This document shows, one piece after another, positions 1 through 7,599 of a stretch of DNA of 64,000 nt (position 1 is the stretch's first letter; each line of letters opens with the position of its first letter). The stretch spans positions 1,784,001-1,848,000 of the forward strand of contig NZ_JAWPMM010000001.1 in NCBI RefSeq assembly GCF_033344935.1. The letters are read 5' to 3'. The DNA is from Reichenbachiella sp. (GTDB lineage Bacteria > Bacteroidota > Bacteroidia > Cytophagales > Cyclobacteriaceae). The notes under the pieces are model-generated. The model searched no databases. It saw nothing but the letters and a program-made list of their open reading frames with translations, and was not told the origin of the DNA. The translations under genes and the position numbers were made by a program.

Positions 1-1
1 T

Positions 2-844
2 TATTCGGTCTATGTGGTAGACAATGAAGGCAAATTGCTAGGCCGTGTATCGCTGAAGAAAATTATCCTATCCGAGCCGGATGCCTTGGTGGCAGATATT
101 TACGAAGAAGATATCGTTTCGGTAGGTACGCATGCCGACGAAGAAGAAGTAGCACTTACCATGCAGAAGTACGACCTGGAAGCACTTCCAGTAGTCAACG
201 TCAAGGGCAAACTCGTTGGGCGTATTACCATTGATGATGCGATGGATGTAATCACCGAACAAGCCGAAGAAGATCGTCAAATGATGACAGGTATCTCTGG
301 TGATGTAGAGGAAGATGATACCGTTTGGGTGCTTTCTAAAGCACGTTTGCCTTGGTTGGTCATTGGACTGGTAGGGGGATTACTCGGTGCCAAATTCATC
401 AGTTTGTTTGAAAAAGATATTGCGCTCATCCCAGCCATGGCATTTTTTATTCCGCTAATCACAGCGACGGGTGGAAATGTTGGGATTCAATCTTCATCCA
501 TTGTAGTACAAGGTTTAGCCAGTTACAATGCTTTTGAAGATTCACTTTTCAAAAAAATGACCAAAGTACTATTCGTAGCCGTGGTCAATGGAATGATCCT
601 GGCACTCATCGTTTTTGGCATTGTGATATTTTCTAGCTCAGATCAGGCGATGGCGGGTACTGTGGCGATTGCGCTTTTTAGTGTGGTACTTCTGGCATCT
701 TTTATGGGCACCGTCACTCCGTTGATTTTGGATCGCATCGGTATCAATCCGGCCATGGCATCAGGGCCATTCATTACCACCGCCAATGATTTGCTAGGAC
801 TGACGGTATATTTTCTAGTCGCACACTTTCTATACGGTTTTTAA
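2..844 (+). CDS. mgtE: Magnesium transporter MgtE, C-terminal part (gene begins before the window)
   Basis: Inner-membrane Mg2+ channel whose cytosolic domains gate the pore. The frame is open from base 2, and the GTG at 14 reads as an internal Val, so the N-terminal domain and start lie outside. About the first 90 visible residues are the end of the CBS pair (YVVDNEGKLLGRVSL, then LPVVNVKGKLVGRITIDDA). From about residue 105 there are roughly five hydrophobic segments, with the family signature ATGGNVGIQSSSIVVQGLA in the second and the conserved FITTANDLLGLTVYF near the end. The next gene starts 4 bp downstream, so the two are probably co-transcribed. Family assignment is firm; only completeness is unknown. 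Confidence 0.95.
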   Translation, partial: YSVYVVDNEGKLLGRVSLKKIILSEPDALVADIYEEDIVSVGTHADEEEVALTMQKYDLEALPVVNVKGKLVGRITIDDAMDVITEQAEEDRQMMTGISGDVEEDDTVWVLSKARLPWLVIGLVGGLLGAKFISLFEKDIALIPAMAFFIPLITATGGNVGIQSSSIVVQGLASYNAFEDSLFKKMTKVLFVAVVNGMILALIVFGIVIFSSSDQAMAGTVAIALFSVVLLASFMGTVTPLILDRIGINPAMASGPFITTANDLLGLTVYFLVAHFLYGF

Positions 845-848
845 TCCA

Positions 849-1799
849 ATGACTAATAATCGCATTTTAATTATCGATGAAATGCACAAAAGCATTTCTC
901 CTTTGTTGACAAAAGCGGGTTTCGAACCCAATTATTCGCCCAATATTTCCCGAGAAGAAATTATTAATCACAAAGACCAGTTCGTGGGCTTTGTGGTGAG
1001 GAGCAAGACTACTATTGACAAAGAATTGCTGGCAGGTCAGCAAGAGCTGAAGTTTATCGCCCGAGCCGGTGCTGGGGTAGATCAGTGTGATGTCGACTAT
1101 TTGGCTTCAAGAAATATTGAATTGCTCAATGCGCCAGAAGGCAATCGCGATGCGTTAGGGGAGCATGTCGTGGGGATGTTGCTTTCTTTGTCAAACAACC
1201 TTCGCCATGGCGATATGGATGTACGAAACAAAGTCTGGGATCGAGAAGGCAATCGAGGGTTTGAAATTAGTGGAAAGACGGTTGGTTTGCTGGGTTATGG
1301 ACATATGGGAAGTGCCGTGGCGGAAAAACTTAGCGGGTTTGGATGTCGAGTGATCGCGCATGACAAATACAAGGAAAACTACGGAGACCTATACGCCGAG
1401 CAGGTGGATATGGAGGATGTCTTTGAGCAGGCTGACATATTCAGTCTGCATGTGCCGCTGACTGAAGAAACCAGAAATTTGGTTGATCTCGCTTACCTCA
1501 GTAAATTCAAAAAACCGATCGTGTTCATTAATGCTTCGAGAGGGGAGGTAGTGCCATTGAAAGACCTACTTGCCGCGATGAAAGACGGCACCGTACGTAT
1601 GGCGGCATTGGACGTGCTGGAGAATGAAAAATTGCATTTTCTGACAGACGCGCAAGCCAAAGTATTCAACCAATTGATCAAAGATGATCGCGTATTGTTT
1701 TCACCACACGTCGGTGGATGGTCCTTCGAATCCTATCAAAAGATCAACGAAGTCCTAGTAGATAAAATCAAACACTTAAACCTGAATGATGGAAAATAA
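849..1799 (+). CDS. D-isomer specific 2-hydroxyacid dehydrogenase (phosphoglycerate dehydrogenase-like)
   Basis: NAD-dependent oxidoreductase of the D-2-hydroxyacid dehydrogenase family, 316 aa, which is the length of the short SerA type without an ACT domain. Visible marks: Rossmann motif VGLLGYGHMGSAVAEKL at about residues 144-160, the catalytic Arg in NASRGEVV (about 230), the acidic residue after ALDVLENEKL (about 260), and the catalytic His in SPHVGGWSFES (about 295). The substrate cannot be told from sequence; 3-phosphoglycerate or another 2-oxo acid is possible. It sits 4 bp after mgtE and its last 14 bases overlap the next gene, so an operon is likely. Confidence 0.88.
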   Translation: MTNNRILIIDEMHKSISPLLTKAGFEPNYSPNISREEIINHKDQFVGFVVRSKTTIDKELLAGQQELKFIARAGAGVDQCDVDYLASRNIELLNAPEGNRDALGEHVVGMLLSLSNNLRHGDMDVRNKVWDREGNRGFEISGKTVGLLGYGHMGSAVAEKLSGFGCRVIAHDKYKENYGDLYAEQVDMEDVFEQADIFSLHVPLTEETRNLVDLAYLSKFKKPIVFINASRGEVVPLKDLLAAMKDGTVRMAALDVLENEKLHFLTDAQAKVFNQLIKDDRVLFSPHVGGWSFESYQKINEVLVDKIKHLNLNDGK

Positions 1800-2394
1800 G
1801 AAAGGATGGATTGGGAAACTCCTGACAGAATTTATCTCGGTAGTTTTTGCCGTGCTGTTGGCGCTGGGTCTCAATCATTGGCGAGAAGCCAATAATGATG
1901 AAAAGTTAGCCGAAAAGGCACTAGTGAATATTTTTCTGGAAATTCAGGCCAACCAAAAGGAAGTGGAAGCAGAAATACCCTCTTACGATGAGCAAATTGC
2001 TGAAGTAAAAGTGTTCAAAGATGCTTTCGATAAGGGGGAAGGCATGCCTTATTCACTTGGGTTTAATATGCCTGTTTTGAGTCGGTCAGCATGGAATGTG
2101 GCTAATAGCACAGGAGCCATCAAAGATTTTGATTTGAATATGCTGATGGAGCTTTCTGATATTTATACATTTCAAGAAATGTATCATAACAACGGCGTAA
2201 ATTATATGCTCTCTATGCACAGTGTGGATGCCAAAAAGGATGAAAATGCGAAGGCGATTGTCGATTCTAACTATGGGCAACTTAAGACCTTCAAACATTG
2301 GAGTATTCAGCTTTCCGCTATTTACCAAGAGTTTATCAAAACTTATGGCTCGCAGTATAAGGAGTTGCTTCCAGATAGTGTTTTGGTGGAGTAG
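1786..2394 (+). CDS. Single-pass membrane protein of unknown function (DUF6090-like)
   Basis: 202 aa. One membrane helix near the N-terminus (about residues 14-30, ISVVFAVLLALGLNHWRE) is followed by a mostly helical soluble part rich in charged residues. The helix followed directly by NHWRE resembles the DUF6090 group of Bacteroidota, whose function is unknown; this match is by eye. The gene overlaps the end of the dehydrogenase by 14 bp and has two adjacent ATG codons (1786 and 1789), which points to translational coupling. No catalytic motif is visible. Confidence 0.75.
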   Translation: MMENKKGWIGKLLTEFISVVFAVLLALGLNHWREANNDEKLAEKALVNIFLEIQANQKEVEAEIPSYDEQIAEVKVFKDAFDKGEGMPYSLGFNMPVLSRSAWNVANSTGAIKDFDLNMLMELSDIYTFQEMYHNNGVNYMLSMHSVDAKKDENAKAIVDSNYGQLKTFKHWSIQLSAIYQEFIKTYGSQYKELLPDSVLVE

Positions 2395-2408
2395 GGAGAG
2401 TAACGTCT

Positions 2409-2618
2409 ATGTATGAGGCGTGTGCTCACACTTGGCTAATACCTGCAAAATAGTGAAGTCTGCCGGTGCTTCCAAAGTTTGCAGCAAGCACTGCGTCCTG
2501 AAGTGAAAAATCCCGCTAGCTGAAGTTTCCAAATACCACAAAACTTTCTCGGCGGTAGACGAAACGGACAAGTTCTGGTGAAGTATGTAGAAAGCACGTG
2601 AGCACATGCCTTATACAT
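2409..2618. repeat. Long hairpin, attC-like, at the 3' end of cassette-like module 1
   Basis: Arms at 2409-2429 and 2598-2618 are inverted copies, 21 bp with 19 matches, enclosing 168 bp. Read on the minus strand it lies directly after the short repeat that closes the module, where an attC site sits in an integron cassette. The arm starts ATGTATAAGGC, close to the TGTATAA in the hairpin at 56893-57006. The small open frames inside the loop do not look coding. Confidence 0.6.
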
Positions 2619-2620
2619 TT

Positions 2621-3236
2621 TGTTAGGGCGATGTTATTCTTCTTTCCACTTGCTGTAAAAGTCCATTTTGTTCAGATGCAGTTCGTATTCTACATCTCGG
2701 TCTGCGAATCCAGCTGTTGATTCGTCCTTGGTGTTCATCTTGAATGTTGATTTCAGATTTCGGATGAGTTCACCTTCTGAGTTAAAATAGAGCCTTTTCT
2801 CAATTGTTAATGGTTCATTGGCTTGAAAAGTGTTCATCCGCCAAAAGATAAAGTACAATCTATCGTTCGTGTCGAAATAGTAGTCAACAGAAATCTTCCA
2901 GTCGCCTGACATTGCGAAGTTGTCGTAGTAAACGAAGGTTCCTAGGTTCGCCTTCTCGATTATGTAGGTTTTTTGAAAGAGGAATTTGTCTTCAGAAGCT
3001 TGCTCGCTCGTGTACCATTCATCCTCTTGATAGTTCTCTCCCCAGGCATAATGAAAAAATTGGGTTGAGGTTTTTAGTTTGCTCTCAATAATGGGTTGCC
3101 ATGCTTGGAAGTTCTCCCGAATCTGGACAATATCTGAGTTTTCCTGTGCTGTTCCCAAAAGACAGTTCAAGAAGAAGGTTAAGAGAATAATCGGTTTTTT
3201 CATAAAGTTTGATCCGAGCGGCAATTCGCCCTAACA
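2621..3236 (-). mobile_element. Cassette-like module 1, one gene between short inverted repeats
   Basis: TGTTAGGGCGA at 2621-2631 and its exact reverse complement at 3226-3236 bracket a single minus-strand gene. On the gene's 3' side the repeat is followed at once by the 21-bp-arm hairpin; on the 5' side lies the sequence TGCATTGTTTATACTCGCA. The layout (repeat, gene, repeat, hairpin) recurs at 54605-57006. It resembles an integron gene cassette, but the core GTTAGGG does not fit the GTTRRRY consensus exactly and there is no integrase in the window. Confidence 0.5.
2634..3203 (-). CDS. Secreted protein of unknown function, cargo of module 1
   Basis: 189 aa from the ATG at 3203; the frame is open 7 codons further upstream (to 3224), but starting at MKKPIILLTFFLNCLLGTAQ gives a clean signal peptide with cleavage after TAQ. 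The mature part is rich in aromatic and charged residues (WGENYQEDEWYTSEQ, KISVDYYFDTNDRLYFIFWRM), suggesting a beta-rich periplasmic or secreted domain. No family is recognised. The stop codon is only 3 bp from the short terminal repeat at 2621-2631, so the gene fills the module almost completely. No other gene shares its transcription unit. Confidence 0.72.
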   Translation of the reverse strand: MKKPIILLTFFLNCLLGTAQENSDIVQIRENFQAWQPIIESKLKTSTQFFHYAWGENYQEDEWYTSEQASEDKFLFQKTYIIEKANLGTFVYYDNFAMSGDWKISVDYYFDTNDRLYFIFWRMNTFQANEPLTIEKRLYFNSEGELIRNLKSTFKMNTKDESTAGFADRDVEYELHLNKMDFYSKWKEE

Positions 3237-3364
3237 TGCGAGTATAAACAATGCACTATATCCGCACTATATATAGCGCATTTCAAATTAAGTTTTGATT
3301 TTTCTACAAGGAGCTGCTACTCAAGGATACGATTTTTTGATGTGGGATCAAAATAGGCCTGACG

Positions 3365-3397
3365 AAACCTATAAGGTTTCTAAAACCTTATAGGTTT
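3365..3397. repeat. Perfect 15-bp-stem hairpin, dispersed repeat and probable terminator
   Basis: AAACCTATAAGGTTT at 3365-3379 and its exact reverse complement at 3383-3397 are separated by 3 bases. It lies just past the end of the minus-strand cupin gene, where a terminator belongs. A weaker copy is at 34147-34179, so this is also a dispersed intergenic hairpin. Confidence 0.6.
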
Positions 3398-3400
3398 GAA

Positions 3401-3763
3401 TCAAACCCAATCCAACTCTTCCTTTGTCAAATCAGAACTATCATTCTCGCCAGTATTCACAGTAGAAGCTGGTTCAAACATCATGACCCAAGCTTCTTGT
3501 GCTGCACTGGGCTGATGCAGTACCCCTTTGGGTACTACGATCATTTCTCCTTCGTCTAGTGTTTCCGTTCGGTCCTCAAATTTGATTTGAATCTGTCCTT
3601 TGATCACCTGAAAGAGTTCGTCTTCATGGTCGTGCTTATGCATCTCAAAGGTCCCTTTGAATTTGGCGATTTTCACCAGCTGACCATTGAGCTCGCCTAT
3701 GATTCTGGGGTGCCAGTAGTCGTCAAACAGTTCGAATTTTTCTTTGAGGTTTATCTTTTTCAT
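3401..3763 (-). CDS. Small cupin-domain protein
   Basis: 120 aa from the ATG at 3763 (MKKINLKEKF). The frame is open upstream to 3832, but that part (MTKNCKVYLNTIAKL...) runs into the repeat at 3828 and looks non-coding. One RmlC-type beta barrel: motif 1 MHKHDHEDELFQVIKG contains the H-x-H and E metal ligands, and motif 2 DEGEMIVVPKGVLHQP has the last His. The ligand set predicts a bound metal, but the substrate or role (isomerase, dioxygenase or binding protein) cannot be told. It is a single-gene unit followed by the hairpin at 3365-3397. Confidence 0.82.
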   Translation of the reverse strand: MKKINLKEKFELFDDYWHPRIIGELNGQLVKIAKFKGTFEMHKHDHEDELFQVIKGQIQIKFEDRTETLDEGEMIVVPKGVLHQPSAAQEAWVMMFEPASTVNTGENDSSDLTKEELDWV

Positions 3764-3827
3764 GGTTATTGATTTTGCTCTACATGTGAGTTTTGCAATT
3801 GTGTTAAGATACACTTTACAATTCTTT

Positions 3828-3902
3828 GTCATTTCGACCGAAGGGAGAAATCTTATCAGAAATTCACAGATGAGTTTAGATTTCTCCTAACGTCGAAATG
3901 AC
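3828..3902. repeat. REP-like intergenic palindrome, GTCATTTCGA type
   Basis: The unit starts GTCATTTCGACC and ends GTCGAAATGAC. Inside, GGGAGAAATCT is mirrored by AGATTTCTCC. It can fold into one long stem. It lies between the divergently read cupin and recQ genes. Related palindromes are at 27832, 34876 and 52020. Confidence 0.6.
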
Positions 3903-3984
3903 ATTATACAAGATATTATTTAAGCTACAATGTCATTTGTATTCATCGAGTTATTCGTTTATTTGTTGCAATTAATTCAATCGA

Positions 3985-5892
3985 TTGAGCGAAGCCAAGG
4001 ACATACTGAAAAAATACTGGGGGTACGATGCCTTTCGTCCTTTGCAGGAAGAAATCATCGAGTCTGTATTGGAAGGCAAGGACACACTCGCATTGCTCCC
4101 TACGGGCGGAGGAAAGTCCATTTGTTTTCAAGTGCCTGGACTGATGCTAGAAGGCGTATGTTTGGTGATCTCTCCATTGATCGCACTGATGCAAGATCAG
4201 GTGCAGCAGCTCAAAAAACGGGGCATATCCGCAGCTGCCGTTACTTCTGGCATGCCTAAGCGTGAGATTGATATACTGCTGGACAACTGTGTGTTTGGTA
4301 AAGTAAAGTTCCTTTACGTGTCACCCGAGCGTTTAAAATCCGACCTCTTTATCGAAAGGTTGAAAAAGATGCATGTGGGTTTATTGGCTATCGACGAGGC
4401 GCATTGCATTTCTCAGTGGGGGTATGATTTTCGGCCGTCCTATATAGAAATTGCTAACATTTACGACTATTTATCTGACACCAAAAAAATTGCTTTGACG
4501 GCTACGGCCACAGCCGACGTAGCCGATGATATTTGCGAGAAGTTGGCTTTTGATGAACCATCCATTTTTCAGAAGAGTTTTGCCCGAGTGAATTTGTCCT
4601 ACTCGGCTTTTGAGTTAGAAAACAAGGGGCCGAAACTCATAGACATATTAAACAATGTCAAAGGCTCAGCTATCGTCTATGTGAAAAGCCGGTTGGAGAC
4701 CCAGAACGTAGCCAAGTATCTTTATCAGCATGGTATTTCTTCCGATTTCTATCATGCGGGTTTGGATCCTGTCGCTCGAAACAAAAAGCAAGACGAGTGG
4801 ATCAAAAACATGCGCCGCGTGATGGTGGCTACCAATGCCTTTGGCATGGGAATAGACAAACCCGATGTTCGTGTGGTGGCACATTTGGATTTACCTGATT
4901 CTCTGGAAGCCTATTACCAGGAAGCCGGTCGAGCCGGTCGAGATGAGCGAAATGCTTTCGCCGTGCTGCTTTATAATCCCTCCGATTTATTTCGCCTCAG
5001 CGAAAACGAAAAGCACAGAAATCCTACGCTTGATTACGTCCAGCGAGTCTATCAAGCCATTGCCAACTATTTCAAATTGGCCACAGGCAGTAGCCAATGG
5101 CAGAGCTATGATTTTGATTTGAAGCAGTTTGCTGCTACTTACCAACTCAATCCGCGAGAGGCACACTTCTGTATTCAAAAACTAGAGGAGATGGGGCTAT
5201 TGCTAGTCAGTGAAAGCTTGAATAAGTCAAGTACGGTCAAATTCGCTCTGGACGGCAATGAGGTTTATAAATTCACTATATCGAATGTGGCCTACGAGTC
5301 CGTGATCAAAGCTATGTTGAGACTATATGGAGGAGGATTGTATTCGGACTTTATGAATGTCTCGGAGTTTGAAGTGGCCAAATTGGCCAAGCTGTCTAAA
5401 AGTGAGGTAATCAAAAAACTACAATTGCTCGAGCAGCAAGGGGTGATTGTCTATGACCCCATGAAGACGCTGCCGCAGCTCACTTATCTCACACCACGAC
5501 TAGAGGTTTCCGCACTAAAAAGATTCTACAACGAAGTGGCTCCCAGACATGCGGTGGTCAAAGAAAAAGTGGAAGCCATGAAAGCCTATGCCTCAAACAA
5601 GGAAGGGTGCCGCACACGAATTTTTCAAGAGTATTTCAATGAAAAAACCTATCTCAACTGTGGTGTATGTGATGTCTGCATCAAAGCCAAGAAGGAAGAA
5701 AAACTAATCGCTGCACTCGATCAGACCAAAGCCGAGATCCTGGCTCAAATTACCTCTGGCACCACCTACATCGATGAACTCAAAGATGCTGTAGAAGTGA
5801 AAGGTGATTTTGTATTTACCGAAGCCATTCGCATCCTTGTAGATGAAGGTAAGGTGAAAATGGAGGGATATGATCGGTTGGTGCTAATTTGA
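3985..5892 (+). CDS. recQ: ATP-dependent DNA helicase RecQ
   Basis: 3'-5' DNA helicase acting in recombination and fork repair, 635 aa. The start is a TTG: an in-frame stop at 3973 leaves no ATG upstream, and the protein then begins MSEAKDILKKYWGYDAFRPLQ as usual for the family. Visible motifs: motif 0 FRPLQ, Walker A LLPTGGGKS (about residues 38-46), DEAH box in AIDEAHCISQWGYDFRP (about 135), motif VI QEAGRAGRDER (about 310), and four zinc-binding Cys in EGCRTRIFQEYF...NCGVCDVC (about 545-570). A winged-helix region surrounds this, but there is no recognisable HRDC domain, as in the shorter RecQ forms. It is monocistronic. Confidence 0.95.
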   Translation: MSEAKDILKKYWGYDAFRPLQEEIIESVLEGKDTLALLPTGGGKSICFQVPGLMLEGVCLVISPLIALMQDQVQQLKKRGISAAAVTSGMPKREIDILLDNCVFGKVKFLYVSPERLKSDLFIERLKKMHVGLLAIDEAHCISQWGYDFRPSYIEIANIYDYLSDTKKIALTATATADVADDICEKLAFDEPSIFQKSFARVNLSYSAFELENKGPKLIDILNNVKGSAIVYVKSRLETQNVAKYLYQHGISSDFYHAGLDPVARNKKQDEWIKNMRRVMVATNAFGMGIDKPDVRVVAHLDLPDSLEAYYQEAGRAGRDERNAFAVLLYNPSDLFRLSENEKHRNPTLDYVQRVYQAIANYFKLATGSSQWQSYDFDLKQFAATYQLNPREAHFCIQKLEEMGLLLVSESLNKSSTVKFALDGNEVYKFTISNVAYESVIKAMLRLYGGGLYSDFMNVSEFEVAKLAKLSKSEVIKKLQLLEQQGVIVYDPMKTLPQLTYLTPRLEVSALKRFYNEVAPRHAVVKEKVEAMKAYASNKEGCRTRIFQEYFNEKTYLNCGVCDVCIKAKKEEKLIAALDQTKAEILAQITSGTTYIDELKDAVEVKGDFVFTEAIRILVDEGKVKMEGYDRLVLI

Positions 5893-5956
5893 TTAAATTG
5901 AAATTTAATCTGAGCTGTAAGGCTTTTTGAATTGACTCATTTCAACATTAATCAAC

Positions 5957-7594
5957 ATGAAACAAGTATGCTTTCTATTTTCTATTGTCTTAATAGGAAT
6001 TAGCTGCCAATCGCCAAATCAAGAAAAAAATGTTACTCCTGCTAAAGTCGAAGCCAATTACCAGGACTTAGTCAGTTTGTTCAAAGAGTGGAGAGCTTTT
6101 GAAAGGCCTCCAAGCAAAGATGGAGCCCCAGATTATACAGCTGCTACTTTTGAAAAACGTTGGCCCGAATTCCAAAACTTGCAACAGCAATTGCTAACGA
6201 TGGATACTGCTGGTTGGGCCATCAATGAAAGAGTAGATTGGATGATCGTCTGGGCAGAGATGAATGGTTATGATTTCAATCATCGAGTATTAAAACCATG
6301 GGCACGAGATCCAGCTTTTTACTATTCTGTTTGGGAGGCTCGAAGTGATGTGCCTGCGCACGAAGGACCTACACATCATGAAATCACGGAAGTCTGGCAG
6401 TATGATTTTCCGGTGAGTGGTGAAGAGAGAGTACAGCTCCTTTCTGACCTAAGTGTGATACCTCCTTTATTTAATCAGGCCAAGCAAAATCTTACAGGAA
6501 ATGCTAGAGAGTTGTGGTTAGCAGGAATTGGTGTTATTGAATATCAGCATGCAGGGTTAGATAATTTGCTTAAGAAACCCGGTGTTGCCGAAGATGAAGA
6601 GTTGGTAGGAGCCATTGAATCTGCAAAGGAAGCCACTACTGATCTGGCCAGTTGGTTGAAAGCGGAGTCAGTATCCAAGACTGGTCCCTCGGGAATAGGG
6701 AAGGAAAACTATACATGGTACCTGCAGAATGTGCATTTGGTGCCACTGTCCTGGGAAGATGAAGTGATGCTCTTGAAAAGAGAGCTAGCACGTGCCTGGT
6801 CCTCTCTGAAACTCGAAGAGCACAGGAATCGAGCTTTGCCAGAACTTGTCGATGCCGATTCACCCGAGGCCTATGACGTCATGGCTGATGCCGCGGCCAA
6901 AAGCCTGATCAATTTTTTGGATGAACAAGAAATCGTAACAGTTAAGGATTACTTTGATCCGGCTTTACGCGAGCACTTGGGTGAGTATGCGCCAAAAGAA
7001 AAGCGAAATTTTTTCACCATTGGCGAGCACTATGATCCTAGACCACTTTATTCTCATTTTTACCATTGGTTCGAATTAGCTAGAATGGATACCGAACCAC
7101 ATGCCAGTGAAATAAGAAGAGGGCCTTTGTTGTATAATATTTTCGATTCCAGAAATGAAGGTACTGCCACAGCCGTGGAAGAAATGTTTATGCAAGCGGG
7201 TTTGTATGATGATGCACCGAGGGTGCGAGAGATCGTCTATATCATGATCGCCCAGCGTGCTGCTCGCGGTTTAGGTTCGCTCTATGCTCATGCCAACGAT
7301 ATGACCATGGAAGAGGCGGGAAGCATTCATTCAGAATATACCCCTAGAGGGTGGATGAAGACGGAGAAAGAATTGCTATTATTTGAACAGCATTTGTATT
7401 TGAGACAGCCAGGATATGGTACTAGCTACATCACTGGAAAATACCTTTTGGAAAATGCTATGGCCGATGTGGCTCGACTTCAGGAATTGAAAGGGAAGTT
7501 GTTTAAAACCAAATCTTTCTTTGATGAACTAAATAGTATTGGAAATATCCCTATTTCACTTGGTCACTGGGAAATGACCGGGATGCCTCAGTAA
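5957..7594 (+). CDS. DUF885-like lipoprotein, putative hydrolase
   Basis: 545 aa with a lipoprotein signal ([17 protein letters not shown], modified Cys about residue 17), so probably anchored in the periplasm or outer membrane. The helical body and the segment [21 protein letters not shown] (about 395-415), followed by a long helical C-terminus, resemble DUF885 proteins, which are thought to be zinc peptidases. In typical members an HE..PGHH motif precedes that segment. Here the corresponding stretch ([18 protein letters not shown]) lacks it, so activity is doubtful; HEGPTHHE near residue 135 is in the wrong place. It converges with the next gene, 5 bp away. Confidence 0.65.
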   Translation: MKQVCFLFSIVLIGISCQSPNQEKNVTPAKVEANYQDLVSLFKEWRAFERPPSKDGAPDYTAATFEKRWPEFQNLQQQLLTMDTAGWAINERVDWMIVWAEMNGYDFNHRVLKPWARDPAFYYSVWEARSDVPAHEGPTHHEITEVWQYDFPVSGEERVQLLSDLSVIPPLFNQAKQNLTGNARELWLAGIGVIEYQHAGLDNLLKKPGVAEDEELVGAIESAKEATTDLASWLKAESVSKTGPSGIGKENYTWYLQNVHLVPLSWEDEVMLLKRELARAWSSLKLEEHRNRALPELVDADSPEAYDVMADAAAKSLINFLDEQEIVTVKDYFDPALREHLGEYAPKEKRNFFTIGEHYDPRPLYSHFYHWFELARMDTEPHASEIRRGPLLYNIFDSRNEGTATAVEEMFMQAGLYDDAPRVREIVYIMIAQRAARGLGSLYAHANDMTMEEAGSIHSEYTPRGWMKTEKELLLFEQHLYLRQPGYGTSYITGKYLLENAMADVARLQELKGKLFKTKSFFDELNSIGNIPISLGHWEMTGMPQ

Positions 7595-7599
7595 GGAAA

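Noticed and set aside
2407-2618. Small minus-strand open frames (60-66 aa) in the hairpin region
   Set aside because: Located in the loop of the long hairpin and overlapping each other in two frames; more likely structural DNA than genes.
3930-4259. 109-aa plus-strand open frame before and inside recQ
   Set aside because: Overlaps the recQ frame and its translation has no protein-like character; shadow of recQ.
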